Notes: generated by a model not told the origin, from the letters alone. A stretch of 64,000 nucleotides of DNA from Anniella stebbinsi (GCA_029215795.1 JARDYH010000003.1:14521001-14585000), one strand, 5' to 3'; shown: positions 32,201 through 47,200, numbered from the stretch's first letter. Program-made: numbers and translations.

Positions 32201-35200
32201 CATTGACTATCGTGTCGTCCGAATTGAGCCATTCTTTTCTATCTTTAACCTGTTTCACCGTCTTTCAGGAACTGCAGTTTATATGCACTTCAGCTGGCTT
32301 CAAATTAATTACATGGCAAATGCAATGCAATGCAATGCGATGCGATGTTATGCACAAGTGTGGCAAAACATCCTAACTTTACATATACATTCATGGGATC
32401 TCAGCTGGCAATGACTGACCAAGAAAGAGATAATGGAGTTGTGGTGGTGGGCAGCTCAATGATAATGTTGACCCAGTATGTAGCTGCTGGGAGAAGTGAA
32501 AATTCAATGCTAGGAATCATTAGGAAAGAAATCAAAAATGAAACTGGCAATATCATAATGCCCTTATACAAATCTGTGGTGTGACCACAATTTGAAGACT
32601 ATGTACAGTTCTGATTCCCGCACCTCAAAAAGGGTAATGTAGAGCTGGAAAAGGTGTAGAAAAGGGCAACCAAAATGTGGGCTGAAGCAATTTATAAAAA
32701 GCGTTTGGGGCTTTTTAGCTTGGCAAAATTGTGGGTAAGGTGGGATATGATAGAAGACTATAAAATTATAAATGGTGGGGGGAAGTGGATAGTTAGATGT
32801 TTTTCTTCCTTTTTCATTATACTGTAACTCGAGGTCATCCAATTCAGGACAGATAAAGGGAAATACTTCTTCACATAGTGTTTAAACTATCAGAGTTCCC
32901 TACCACATTATGGTGATAGCACCAACTTGGCTGGCTTGAAAAGGGAATTAGATAAATTCATGGACAATAGGGGTTATCAATAGCTACTAATCATGATGGA
33001 TATATATTGACTCAACTCGCATGTAACAGCAATCGTGGGTTAATTAAGCCACACATTGCCAAAATCTAGGGGGAGCAAGAAAGTCTGCTGCCTCCGGTGT
33101 GCTCATTGCTTTTGCTTTCAATTAATAAACCTCCCCACATGTATCCAGGTTCAGGTGGCACACTAACAACCTACAAATGTGTGTGTGTGGGGGGAATTGT
33201 AGGTTGTTAACTGAAGGAAGAAGTGATGAGCATGCCACAGGCGGTGTGCTCACTTGCTGCCCCTGGATTCTGGCAATTTGTGGGTTAATTAACCCACAGT
33301 TGCCACGACGTGCAAATCAGGTCACTGCCTCTACTCAACAATTACTGAAGTACATTTTTCTTTTTCTTTTAATGAGACACATTGTTTTCGAGCCTTCTGA
33401 TAAATCTGAAAGTTTTGTGGAACTGCCTTCAAGGATGCTCTAGCGAAATAATGCAGAAAACTGGATGTACAAAGACTGAATAAGTGTTCAAGGGCAAGGA
33501 CGGAAAATGAACAATTGTTTGAAGAAGTGGTGTGTGCAGAACGTGAGAGATGTGATTAGACACAGCGTCAATATGGATTTCAGGGTTGATTCTCAGTATT
33601 ATCTTTGATTTTCAATTTGTTGCTGTTGCTGTGACTGGCTGAAAGCCTTCTCCGGTCATATAATTAAATTTAATTTTATTGCACTAGCTGTTTCCTTTAT
33701 GATAAGAAAAGGTTATTCTCTTTGTAAAACTATAGCGAATTGTGTTGTTTCTTCAAAGAGATTACAGAGTTTCATATTCCCTGTTGGTGGAAAAACAAAC
33801 GAACTGTTTGTAGCAAAGAGACATCTTACTAACCTTTAGTTGCAGAAGTTTCTGACTCAGAAACAGGCTCTGCCTTTTCTTCTCCGTTTGACTCATCAAC
33901 TTCTGCCACAGTTGTTAGCTCAGGCTCACTTTTATAAAGCCGGTAATCTGGACCCTAGCAGTCAACCATAGCAAAGTATGCATTAAATCTGCTCATAAGG
34001 TGTGCCAAAACACAACAGCAAAATGGCCGCCCGATGCGTACATCAAATTGGCATTATGCACTGAAACACCCTTTTATTTTAAGGGCTCAGAAAAACTCAG
34101 ATTGCTACATTTTGTGTAGATTTCTTTCTATGTATGGTTTTTTTGTTGAGCCAAAAAGGCTCCTTTGATGAGGGTCCAAAATGGCAGTACTCATTTTGAA
34201 GGGTAACACAGAAACTGTAAAATCCCCCCCCGACCTTCATGTGCCCCAAATCTACTCCAGATTAGGTTAGAGGAAGCAAACAGTGTAAAGTAAATGTGCT
34301 GTTTATTATTTCTAATTTGCATGGCAAATCATCATCCAGAACTTACTTCCACAACTGTTTGAAACTATGAGCATCACATCATTTACAAAGTTTGGGAAAT
34401 GGGTTCTCCTCCCCACCCCATTTCCTCACTGTCTAAACTGAAACTGTAACCTCCTTGCGGGAGGGCCATTTCCCTGATTACTTGAGACAACACCATGTAC
34501 ATTGTTGGCTCTGAATAAATATGCTTTCAAAAACTCCAGTTCCAAACATAGGACCAGAGATACAGGAAGTCACAAAGATGCTGACATTTTGTTTGAACCT
34601 AACACAAAATGCAACCAGACTGAGTCACGGGAATATTGATGAAAACGGACGTGACAAGCATGAATAAAGCAGCTAGAAATAACACAATTAAGCATAAAAA
34701 GGAACACCACAACATAAAGTTAGCTGAATGTCAAAATAAAATGGCAACTGTATGGGGGGTGGGGGTGGGAGGGGAAATGCTTGATGAATAATGTGGCAAT
34801 TGTGGCCACTTACACAGTGAGCTCCGTTTCTTTGGTATCCTTGAACTTGGTGAATCTTCTTCTCTTCAGGGAGATGTACTGGGCCCCTGCTATAACAGAG
34901 CAAGGAGCTGCTATCACTGGGCAGAGGGGGTATTATGGGAGGATGCTCTGCAAAGTCATAGGACCGAGGGAGCGGAGGACGAGGTGGGACTACTTCCTCT
35001 TCCTAAAGATTGCAGAACAGTCACCTTATTTAGATGTGTTCATCTGGCACAAGAGTTAGAACTTCTTTCAAATATTTCACAGCAGTTATATCACAGTTTG
35101 GAATTAAAGGGACACTGCTGTAGTGAGAGGGACAGATTGAAAATCTCAGCTGCATCATTACTGTGCACAAAGATGAAATATTTACAGATCTGTTTTCTTT

Positions 35201-38200
35201 TCACCATTTGTATATTTTGGCTCCCATTCAAAAATGGTCCCCACCCATCACCAAGCAAATAAAGGAACTTCACTTAGGACTGGGTCAGCTTTCTGCATAA
35301 AAAAGCTTTTATGGTAATTTTTCTGGCAATTCATTTGCCTCGTTCATTACATTTCATGAACTGGTGCACTACTGTACAATTTTAGAATACTACCCCATTC
35401 ACCCAGTTTTATGAAAACGGTAAAACATGTAATGGATTTCCTAAAATTAAACATCTATCTAGTTCCTTTATGCATTGGCTCCCAAATGTAGTTGACAGTG
35501 TCCCTTTAAAGCTACCATTTCCTGATGTTATTACAGGCTCAGGGATACGGAGCACTCTCAACTCCAAGTGGTTTCAACCTGGAGTTATGGGCGCTCAGTC
35601 CTTACTCAACTGAGGCTGTAGGCAAAAACACACAAATCAGTATTTCTTGCTATATGAAATGTGTGCTTGGTGAGGAAAAGAATCAAGATTTACATTTGCT
35701 GGGAAAAAGCCTGGATAAAGGGAAAAATCAAATGGAAGAGATAGATGAATTGGTAAGATTAAGAAGTCACAAAACATACACAAAAATTAAAATGTAGGTG
35801 TTTAGCCTTTAGAAGAAACCTAGTTATTACATTTATTTATTTAAACATACTAAATACACACATTTTAAATAAAACCGACAAATAGGAGTGTTAACCAGAA
35901 AAAGATTAAACCGATTCTTTAAAACAACTAAAAACATACCTCATTTTTATACTTAGATGAAAACGCCTTTGATGCTATGATACCTATTTAAAAATAAACA
36001 ATAATATTATTTTCATAGTGAGCAACAAATTAAAATCCTGGTAGTAATGTGTAGCTTTGCAATGATTAACAGTTCACATATTTCATTTTCAATCTTTATG
36101 AAATCAGACTATATCCAATCAATCAAGCAAGAATGAATAAGCGATTTATTTCTTGTACAAGTGTTTTCCCCCAGTTTCAAAGAAGGTCAAAACACTAATT
36201 TACCTGCCTCTGTAGTGCTGTTTCTTTGCTGCTTATGTTTACTCAAACCTTCCATGACATCCTGAATTCGCCAAAGCTCCTTCTGGATTTGAGCACGCTG
36301 TATACCAGCTGACTCACTCTGCCAAGGACAAATGTAAGTGTTGAGACAGTATGTTGTTGTTTTTCAAAAGCATCCAAGGATTAACCGTTCTCAGCTAGTT
36401 TCTCGCAGACTTATTTATTTATTACATTTCTATACCATCGAATAGCCAAAGCTCTCTAGATGGTTCACAAAAATTAAAACCATAAAATACAACACGATAA
36501 AACACGATATAAAACCTTTAAACAAAATATAACCAAAGTTAAAAACAGGGGGAAAAGCCAAAAGCAGTGGAAAGATTTACAAACACAGTAACACATTTGA
36601 AAAGCAAAACTGAAGGAGTAAAAAGCCTAGGGAAATAAAAAGGTCTTCACTTGGTGTTAAGATGACCACAATGTAGGCACCAGGTGAGCTCCTCTGAAAA
36701 GGGAACTGCACGACCGAGAACGCTCTCGAACACTTTGAGATTTCCTTGGGTTTAAACAATGGCCATTTGCAGACCTCTCCCGGGGCAAAAAATCTCCCAA
36801 GGTTGCCTTTGCTTCCTAAATGCCATTGGGCAACCTGGAGGTGTTTGCTTCCACCTACCCCAAGACCTGTTCTGAGGGAGGGGAGGGCAATGTGGGTATG
36901 GAGAACAAAGGCGGGATGACACATTTAATACTCCCTCGATTAAAAAAATATTCTAGCATCAAGAGTCCTTGTCTAAGGACAAAATGAGGATGTTTAAGCA
37001 AGTGTTTGCACGTTATGTTTTGGTGCAAAGTTTTCTCAAAGTTTTCGTTTGTTCGTTTTGTTGAAGTGAGGGGGAAACTGAAATACTGCACTTTTTTCCT
37101 AGAGCTTCTTAATCTCTGCCCCCAGTTCTGCCTATACCAGAGACGGAATTGAGATTTTGTTTCTTCACTCCCAATCACAGTATTACAGCCTCCTAACTGG
37201 CAGAAATTCAAGTGATTCGTATTGGTCAATCTTTGCCAAATGAGAACAGAGTATCAGGAGGCCTTGGGAACTGCAGACATACTAGCATTGTGGAGACAAG
37301 GGACAGTATCCAACAGAGCGTTCATGCCCCTACCAACTCCCTTCTGCAAGCACTGGGTCCCATAGATTCCACTGTGCAAGTGGGAGACACTGCTCACCCG
37401 AGCAAGATTTAACATTTCCTAGAGGCAGCCCCGAAACGAGTGGAAACACTAGTTTCTGAAAGGAGGCAGGTCGCTGGAATGCCCTAATGCAAGCTCTGCT
37501 CACCTGCCCTCTTCCAGAAATGAGTGTTTCCACTCATTTCAGGTTACCCCTTGCAGATTGGAATCTGCAGGGTGCAAGAGAATCGGTGGGGGGCGGGGCG
37601 TATGCACCCCATTGGATATTGCCCATGTAAAGAGAGACAAATAGATTAACTAGTTATGATTTAATCTTAGATCTTTAAACAATGTTGTTTGGACTTCTTA
37701 ATTCTCATCAACCAATGGTAGCTAATTGTTTAGTACCAACAAAGTTGCTAATTACTGAGAAATGGGGGTGGGAGGAGAAACCCAGAATGATTGCATGCAA
37801 GGAGTATATCAAGTATGGCAGGTGAGACTGAGAAAATCATAAGTTTGTGAAAGATTGGAGTCCTTTAATTTAATATTGGAAAACAAAGTATAATATAGAA
37901 ATTCATAATTATGTTTCGTAATTCCATTGAGTTTTAATGATATTGCATATGGAGTTTTGCATAACTGCAAACAGATTTATGAACTGTTATTCTTACTTGT
38001 TCCGCAACTTCTATGATGCAAGGGGAGAAAAAGTGACTTGGCACACGAGAATAAACACCTCCAGTAGAAATGTGCATAAGGCTCATGTATATAAGGCCTC
38101 TGACTGCAAAAATGCTGCTAGTTCTTAAAATTTAAACTGTAGAAACAGCAACAGCTTGCTTCACCCCGTTATGGGTTACAAATATTTTTTTTTATAAAAA

Positions 38201-41200
38201 AACATAAAATCTCTTTACAGATCACATCAATAAGCAGATCTCATTTTTAAGCAACTCAAAAGAAAACCTATGTTATTGGGTGGCCAATGCAAATACCATA
38301 AATAAAGAAAACAGATAAATTTGGTATTATATTTGATACAAATAGATCTCATATCATGTTGAGGTTCTGGTCGCACCTGAACTTCTCCCAGCCGTTCCAG
38401 CTGCTCCTGCATGTGGTTCTTTGTGACTGTTACATCATACTCTAGTTTGTCATATTCCCGCCAAGCTCTCTCAAGCTCCTGAATATATAGGAATAGATAA
38501 AGAATACATATATTAGTTTTAATGGTTTGCCCCATTATCAAATGTACAAATTACAAACCTGGGATCACACATGATTAAGGACAATAAGCTGACCATCTGA
38601 TCTCTGAATATAATTCAATAGCACTTATTAGATTCTAATGGGCTTTCTTGCAAGAAATATTGTGGTGCTGGATCCTAAAGGTGTAAGGAATAAGGTGGTA
38701 GTGGAGCGAACATAGAATCATAGAATAGTAGAGTTGGAAGGGGCCTGTAAGGCCATCTAGTCCGATCCCTTGCTCAACATCATCAAATCAATAAGAAACT
38801 TTATTTACTTAAATAACTCTAATCTAATAAAGGAAATTTTAATTATAGAAGTGCTGCTTAACCATTCCAACGCCTTTAAACTGACCAGCCAGATCACAGG
38901 AAGGCCTGAGCAGGTTCACTTCTTTGTGAGCAAATGGATAGAAGTCTGCATGTTTCTGTCCCATAAAATGAAAGCTGAACGTTCTGGGCAGGGGGCAGCA
39001 GTGCCATGGGGGGTGAGGTGCAGACCACTCCAGGCTTCCTCTGTCATAGCTATGGTCCTCCTTCTTGGATATAATGAGTTGTATCTCATTTTAGTTCAAG
39101 GATGCTCACACAACGGGAAACTCCTGCAGCAGCTGGCGAGGTCCAACAATCCCTCCATCCCATTGCAGACCTACGCCCCCACCTCACACGTCTTTCCCCT
39201 TACATGCAGGAGGTGCTTTTGGTGGGGGGGATATAGGAGATTGCGGTAAGTAGGAGGTGGTGGGGAGATTCCCCTTGCATAAGTGTCCTTGTGCTCATGC
39301 TGGCTTTGGTTTCAACGGGATATACAGCTGTGATATATGTGCCTTTTAAAGGCTTCATTTCTCCAAATGGAGGAAAAGAAAAGCATTGGCAGTAGGAAGG
39401 CCTGCTTTACAAAAGGTTTAAACTTCTTTAGAAGCCCAAGGACAGTTTTGCTGCGCCATTAACACAGAGGAATGTTCACAAAGCTGCTAAGAATAAGTGG
39501 CAAACACAAGTATGTGACTTTCTTTCTACCCTGAATAGCAGCTGCGTTAGTCTCTAGCAGCAAATACAACACAGGGTCTTGGAGCATCTTAAACCTTAAC
39601 GGATATATCTATTCTGGCACAAACTTTCGTTAGTTATTTGAAAGCTGTATACTCTTCTCCAGCAAATGAAGCACTGACCATCTCTCACCCACCCTACAAG
39701 GATTAGAGAAAAGGGTAGGACAAGGCTACAGGTATCCTACAGAATGGCTACCTCCCATCTGGTACGTGGGGTCAGGATACTACACTATCAGTGCTGATTT
39801 GGGACTAGCACAAGTGTAATGCTAAGGAACTGTTTGCTTTTACCCCTTTCAAGAAACTTCTAAATATGTCTTCACATTCAGTTCATTTTAATTCCTGTTG
39901 GAAAAAAAATTGCCATGTTTTAGTATCTTAATTTAAAGATGTTTGGTAATGGAGAGCAGTGAAACCAATATCGACTGATGAAAAGCTCTGCAATGTAAAT
40001 GAGGATATAATCCAATGCTATTCCTCAGTAACTCCACGAACGCAGGATTGTTGGCAATATTTAAATCCAGATTTCCAAATTCAGATTCCCGACACCATGG
40101 ATGAGGTTGAAAACGTCAAGTTTGGGGCACTGGCAAAAAGTTTAGTGGCATTCAGATGGGAGTGTCAGGTGGAAAGGCTAGGGATCCGAGTTATCCTAAC
40201 TGGTAGGAAAGAAAGTGCAGCAAGTTTGGGAGGTGGGTTTCCATGCTTTGATAATGGTGAAGACGTACTGGATTGTCATTTGAACAGAAACATTGGATTA
40301 TACGTGGGCAACATGTGACCTGTATGTGGCCCCCAGCACTGCAATTCAAGCCAGCAAAAAAAAAAAAAAAAGTGAGTTTTTTCTCAAGCTAAATTTGACC
40401 TATTTACCACTCTGTAGCTTCTACAGAGAAGTAAAAAGTTCAAATTTAGCTTGAGAACAAGCAAAATTCAACCTACTTACTGCTCTGTAGGGTCCAATTT
40501 TTTTGTTGCCACCCCACGGAATTCCACAGGGCGTAGATTGTGGTGGCAGGAGCGTGACCTATGGGGGGATCTGGGGGGAGGGAATGGCCCCTGGACTCCC
40601 CAATGTTGCCCACCCCTGCTTTAGATTGATCTTGCTCAACCTTATTTAAAAACTGACAAAAGCTTTAACAGCTAGCACGCATCTCTGCAATTGTTACTCG
40701 GTTTCTAAAATAAAGACATGCTTTTCTTTCACTGTAGCAAAATGACCCCCCCTTCCCTTTCCTATGCCACATGAGGATTGGTAAATCAAGACAAATTAAT
40801 GTTTGCCAGATTGTGATAAAGAACAAATCCAAAGACAGTTAATTAAAAAAAAAACACCCACACAAAGAACCATTGCTTAACACACCACTGAGTTTTACTA
40901 GCTGATGAAAAATTGCATTACTTACTGCAGTAGCTCGAGACACTTCTCGACAAGTGCTAAGCAGTCCGTTCTGTAAATCATCTCTCTGTAAGATGACATT
41001 TTGTATAGCGGCTGGATTTTCTGCATTCATTTCTATCTCTTGACTGGCTGATAGCAAAGCTTGCTCAAGCGTGTACTATGGTAATAAAAAGAATAATTTT
41101 TAATGTTCTGCATCATTGCACTGATTTTCTTTTTACTTCACTTATCAGTGTTCTGATAATAAAGCGTGCAAAATAACATCCATTTGGGGTAATAAATATA

Positions 41201-44200
41201 ATTATCCTACTTTTTCCTTGTGCAGCTGCTGAAGCTTCTCTTCAAGGGCTTGCACCACTTTGTCTTGTTCGCATAATCGGCTAAGCTTAGTCTAGTGTGG
41301 AAGAGAAGTTGGTGATAGTAATTAGTGCCACTAGTTGCTTAGCATATTGACCACTGACGCACAGTCTATTTTTACACGCACGCACGCACGCACGCACGCA
41401 CACACCCTGTTATGGAAATAGGAAAATACATATTAGTAGCAGAACCTCATTGCTGCAATCCTAAATTTGACACGAAAGTGGGTATATAACCAGAGCAGGA
41501 TCTTCTATGTAGAAATCCATGTATATAGCTATTGTTCTGAGCCAGTGGAGGTCTATGTGTACATGGAGATCTGCTTCAAGGCAGGGAATACTCCATACAC
41601 ACCATGGGGAATCTATGATGTGTGTACAGTGTGTTTCCTGTTAGAGTACAACGTCTGTACATATGGAGCTGTGTGTACATGCTGGAACTTTGCAAGATAC
41701 TAGACCATGCCCAACAGAGGGTGGTGAAACTTGCAATAGGCTGGTTTATGAAGAAGGGAGAGATGTCTTTTTGGTAGAGCCAAGTGAGTGGGTAGCTTTT
41801 TTGTAATACAGACTGTGTGCATTCAGGACATAGCTTGGTATTGCACACATTATATAGTACTGCACAATCCTGTCCTTGAAGATCTGGGATAGGATGACTT
41901 GTATATTGGGGGGGGGGGGGGATCAATAATGCTGTTGAATTTACAATGGCACATCTGAAAGATAAACTCAATAAAGTTGTTCCCAGTTGTAGATCAACAC
42001 AGTGACTATTTCGTATGCAGTTATTACAAAGGCTACTTTATACAAACAACAGAGTGTATAGTAAGGCTCTGGCCACACAGTCATATCAAATTCCATCTCA
42101 AAGAGCTACCCTTTTTGATTCTGGTTTTGAAAGGTAGGGTTCAAAGGTTTCTGATCTCTCAAGGGGGAACATTTATACAATTTTCACAGCCATTCAAACA
42201 CAGATTTAAAGTGCACTCAGCTCTGCTTCAGAAAGTCAGAGAGATGGGACAAAGTAATGTCATCTTCAACTTGAACTATTTTTACATGAGTCAAATAAAC
42301 TAGTTTAAATAAAACACTACAATTCAACACACAGCAAGCTAACAGTACTTACATCAATATCCAGCTCTTCGGATCTGTATTTGTACAGAGTACCCCTACA
42401 TTCATCTTGTGCCAGCTATAATAAGGAAGAACACTGCCATCAAACAACTTCACTAAAATCATGCAAATCAGAATGTGGTCTAAAATTAACATTTAATTAA
42501 GCATAAATGACTTCAAATTGAACTGTTAAGCACATAATATGCCTGAATGCATTTAATCAACACACGCCATGTAAATCTCAGTTTATGATGGAATGCCGAA
42601 TATGGATTGTCAGAAAGGAGAAGGTAAATCGGAGCTATTTATTCTTGCTACGAAATTAACCAAAGCTGAGACTGGAATCACATTCCACTTGTGATCTTCA
42701 GAATTCATAAAAAAAATTACATAAATTTAGTTTTGATAATCGTCCAAACAAGCAAGAACCAAATGAAACAAACAAGCAGGGAGGATAAATCAGCTTCAGT
42801 GATACCAGTGATTTGGCATGGTGTAATTATAGATAACAACGACTGAATTTCTAGGTGAGAATTCTGAATATGGAGCCCCCATCTCGCCTTTATTTTATCT
42901 CTTAGAAAAACTCAAGAAGAGTTACTTGAGATTTACAGAGAAGGACATGATCTGTTGTGACTTACAACACTGAACACCATAAGCACGCTGCCTTTGGCAT
43001 GCAGGTTTGGTTACTTCTCTCAGCTTTGCTTTAAATAAGGCTTTCAGCACAACAGGAACAGATCTACACTACAAACTCCTTTATCCAAGCGCCTAGTGGA
43101 TATACAAATATTTCCACATATTTAAAAAACTGGATAAAAGGAAGTAATGTTTACACAGGGAGGCACTGCATGGAGGAGAAACAGCCAATTCAGATAGCGG
43201 AGGATTAAATACTTGGGATTTTACTGTGGGCTGGGGGGGGGGGACACATTAAAATTTCTAAGCATCAGCAGAAACTTTAAGTACATGAGATTTCCCAGCC
43301 TGATTCTACTGTATATGGTTCCACTATTACTGATTGTACATCCTTCCTCCAAGATTATAAACAGCTAAATAGAATAGCAGCGAACACAATCAAACTGCAG
43401 TTGTGAAGGCAGTTTGTGAATACATTAAAAAATCCCCCCCACCTCTAGCTTTTAGAGTGCTATTAGCAAGATACATTTTAAAAAATCTGACAGGACATAA
43501 TTATTTGAGCAATTATTTGAGCAATTTCCAGAGAGGGAAAAGTAAGAATATTGTCGCACCTTGAAGACTAACAATTTTTATAGTCTTTAGGGTGCCACAA
43601 GACTCTGTGTTCCATTTGAGCAAATGCAGTTTTGTAGTGTATTAATGAATGGGAAACTGGCCAAGTGTGGATGTAACATCCCCAATCTCCTAAGCATTAT
43701 TAGGTGATTAGGAGCAAGCTGCAAGCTCATGTGATCCTCTCCCCTGCCCTCCATTGATTCACCATAATTAGGTCTGCACATCAGCACTAACTGTGCTTGA
43801 TAGTTAAAAGGATTGCCCAGCCAACCAGAGTTTAAAACCAACACTTGGGAATAAAGCTTGCAAACTCTAGTTAAGTGACAATCTGGTTAACGTCAATAAT
43901 GACGAGTGACAATGTGGACTCACTTAACTATCACAACTTGTTTAAAGCAGACATGGAAGGTGGGTGAGAGAAAGGGGATGAAATTGGCAAAACCACAACA
44001 TGATACCAATTGTTACATCTGTACCAGGCCAGTGTAATGAACATTTTTACCTTATTTACATTAAAGCATACTTGTTCATTGCCCACACATTAACCACACT
44101 CTCTACCTTCACATATATACACAGTATATTTGTATACACATTGTAAGCCTTATCTCTGCTTTTAAGGGACAACTACAAATGCAAGGATGAGGCAAGAGTT

Positions 44201-47200
44201 TAGCCATACAAGCATTCCAACCACAGAATAGATCCTCAGAAGACTTTTTTAAGTGTTTCATTTCAAGGCATATCCTCATGCAAATGCACCGGGTGACAAT
44301 CTGAGAGTATGCACAGTGTATTAAAGCCATATAAGTAATCTTGCTTTGAAATGAACATTTAATGGAATGAGTACCAGGGGATGAAAAAGCCACAGCACTG
44401 TTGTGTGTCATGAAGATTATAGGTTTCAATTTGGTATGAAGTTTCGTACCTAACAGGGCTTTCTCGTTTTTAAACCCACTTGAAAATGTACTACAGATTC
44501 AATCTTGACAGGAGAAAGAATTGAAGAATGGAAATATCTTTTTTTAAAAAAATATAATAAAATATAGATATGCTCAAACATGGCCAATGTAAATCTGGCC
44601 AAGCTCACAACAGCAAAAAATATGAGAAATAGGCATTCATTTGCACGAATTATAGAGTGGATATGTACATTTCTGAAAATGCTTTGGCAGCCAGCTCTCA
44701 CTTTCAAAGCACTTATAAGCAATTCTGAAAATGTTACCAGTTGTCTAGCTTTTTAAGCTTAAAACTATTCCACCCCTAAAATACTACGGGTTATCACCAA
44801 GATTCCTTGGGAGATGATAATCTGTTTATTGAAATATGCCTGCAGCTTAAAAAGCACAATAATGCAGAGATGTGTTTTACAACCACATATTTTCAATAAC
44901 AGAACCTCAAATATAATGATGATTCTAAACAGGGTTTCCTTGCAATAGAGCGAGCCTTACATTTGCATGCTTCTCCCCACTCATGTACTCCATTTTGCAC
45001 CAAACCAGAGTTTGCAGTTGCGCCAAAGCAGCAAGCCGTGTGGTTTGATGCTATATGGAACTGAATGATAGCTAGAATGACAGAAGCCAGTCTATATGCA
45101 GAGAGTTAAATGAGGCTACTATTGGCACCGGAACTGCAGACCGAAAAGGCATTTAGTCTATGAAAGACTTACAGAAGGCGGCAACAGCTTTCAATGTCTC
45201 TCAGTTATTTGCAAACTTTTCTGGGAACCCTGGCGTACCTTTGAAGGATATCGGGGTTCTTCATTTAGAACACTGGTAATGGCAGATATGTTTCCCTGAA
45301 TAGCAGCTTGCCCACAATATACTGATCTCTCTCACTGATGTCTATTGTGTCCAGAGCTATTATCAGTTCTTATGGAACAGAAGAGTCCAAAACATCTGGC
45401 CTTTATTATTAACTAAGTATTTGTCTTACAAAATGATCCAGAATCTATTGTGATGACCAGGGACTCCTTAGCCTCCTTAGCTGATGGATCTGGAGTTCTG
45501 TAGCAAAACATTAACGGGATAAAAGCCTTCTCTGAAGGTAAGAAGTCCAAAGTTAGAACAGACCTCTCTCGATAGAAAGTAATAAAGTCACCGAAACGTA
45601 TGATCTGTTTTTACAAGATTCAAACATACTTGACTCCTTTAGAGGATAATCACGGCAGACTATAAGACAGTTTCTCAGAAAACTCCAAACATCACCCTTA
45701 TAATTCACTGAAGGATTAGGAAAAAAACACACCAAAGACATCCCATACCATAATCTAACCCAAAGACAAAAAATCCAACACTGCTATACTTTTATCCAAA
45801 ATGCTCTTCAGAGAACAGTTTTTGCTGAAGATCAGGGCACTGATTCAAGAGACAGTGCCACCTAGTGCCCAAACAACAAACAGCATTGCCTATCATCCCT
45901 TGCCTTTTAATTCAAGAGTCTTCATCTGAGAGGATTCTTGAATGTCCTCCACCTGAGGAGGTTTTCTTAGGATGAAAGAAGCTGCATTGTAGCAAGTCAG
46001 ACTGCTGGTCCATCTAGCTCACTATCTATTTTGACTGGCAGCTGCTCTTCCAGGTTTCAGATGAGGTCTTTCCCTGCTTTTCTTGGAGGCTAGGGATTGA
46101 ACCTGGGACCTTCTGAATGCAAAACGTTTTGCTCTAGCGCTGAGCTGCATCTTGTACAGATCCCTCTCTCAGATACTCCGAAAGAAGTATGGATAGTTAT
46201 GACAGTTATGTTAATGTACAGTACATAACAAACTCCACTGCTGCAAGCCCGTAAAAGGTCCTTGCATGAGTGCAAGGCCTTACGCATGCATACCTGGTTG
46301 ATTTGGCTCATTATGGTTTCAGAACTCACACAACCTGGGGGCATTAAAATAGTTTGGCTACTTGGAGGGGGGCTAATGAGACTACAATACAAAATCTCAT
46401 GTGCAGTCGAAGAGATGCAGCACATGTATGAGTTATAATTATTATGAAACTCCCCCAGTTACACACACTTCCTAATCTCAATGAAAAGCGGAACCCATCA
46501 CTATCAACATCTCGAAGATAGTGTATCGAATCTAATATTTATAAAGCAGAATTAAATGGGCTGAGACTTTGGATCAGTCCGAATGTTCTTGTAGCTCTCA
46601 TCCTTCTACTATCGCTATGGTCTCAGAGATGTGGAAAAGGAGCTGGTAACATGTATTAATTTAACATAAAATCTCAGCCTGAAAATATACTTGCTCTTGC
46701 AGGTGAGTGAAAGGAACCGGATAGTGCTTCTAAGGCATTTTAAAATGAAAATTGGATAATAGTGGAAAGAAGGGACTGATAAAAGAAGAACCTCCACTTT
46801 GCAGCCTTTTAGAGCAGGGGTGGGCACCATGAGGCCTTCCAGATATTTTGGCCTACAGCCCCCATCAGCCTGAGCCAGCTTGGCTGATGGTGAAGGATCA
46901 TGGGAGTTGTGGGCTAAAAAAAATCTGGAAAGCCACAAGTTGCCTACCTTGCATTTCTAAAATGTCTACTCTTTCCATTGGAAAGCAGTGTCAGCCCAAG
47001 CACAGATGTGAACCCAGAGAAGCGCTTCTAATGTATGTATAATTTTCCTTTGACTTAGATTTACTAAGGATGGGAAATGGCGGGTATTTCCCATGGTAGC
47101 CACTTGAAGTAAGCCATGCAGTGGCTCTGACTGCATGGGGAGCAGGCCTTCTGTATGCTCTGGCCATGCAGAGAGCACAGTGCTACCATGCACCGTCCCC

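Larger units (their letters stand above)
28217..33833 (-). other. PLEKHA5: 5.6-kb intron between exons 13 and 14
   Basis: Holds MITE copy 1 (32004-32230), a CR1-type fragment (32400-33005), a palindrome-rich element (33023-33312), two CT/CA tracts and an A/T-rich LINE-tail-like piece (28735-28900). The stretch 30000-31990 contains nothing I can assign. A hydrophobic minus-strand frame at 31274-31495 has no splice or homology support. Confidence 0.75.
38479..40925 (-). other. PLEKHA5: intron between exons 8 and 9
   Basis: It contains a hAT-like element with an internal 77-base hairpin (40299-40618) and a CR1-type 3' end fragment (38711-38785). The region 38790-40290 shows nothing I can assign. 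Confidence 0.7.

Noticed and set aside
38770..39249. 159-codon plus-strand frame
   Set aside because: Begins inside a CR1-type fragment and shows no recognisable protein family; antisense to PLEKHA5.
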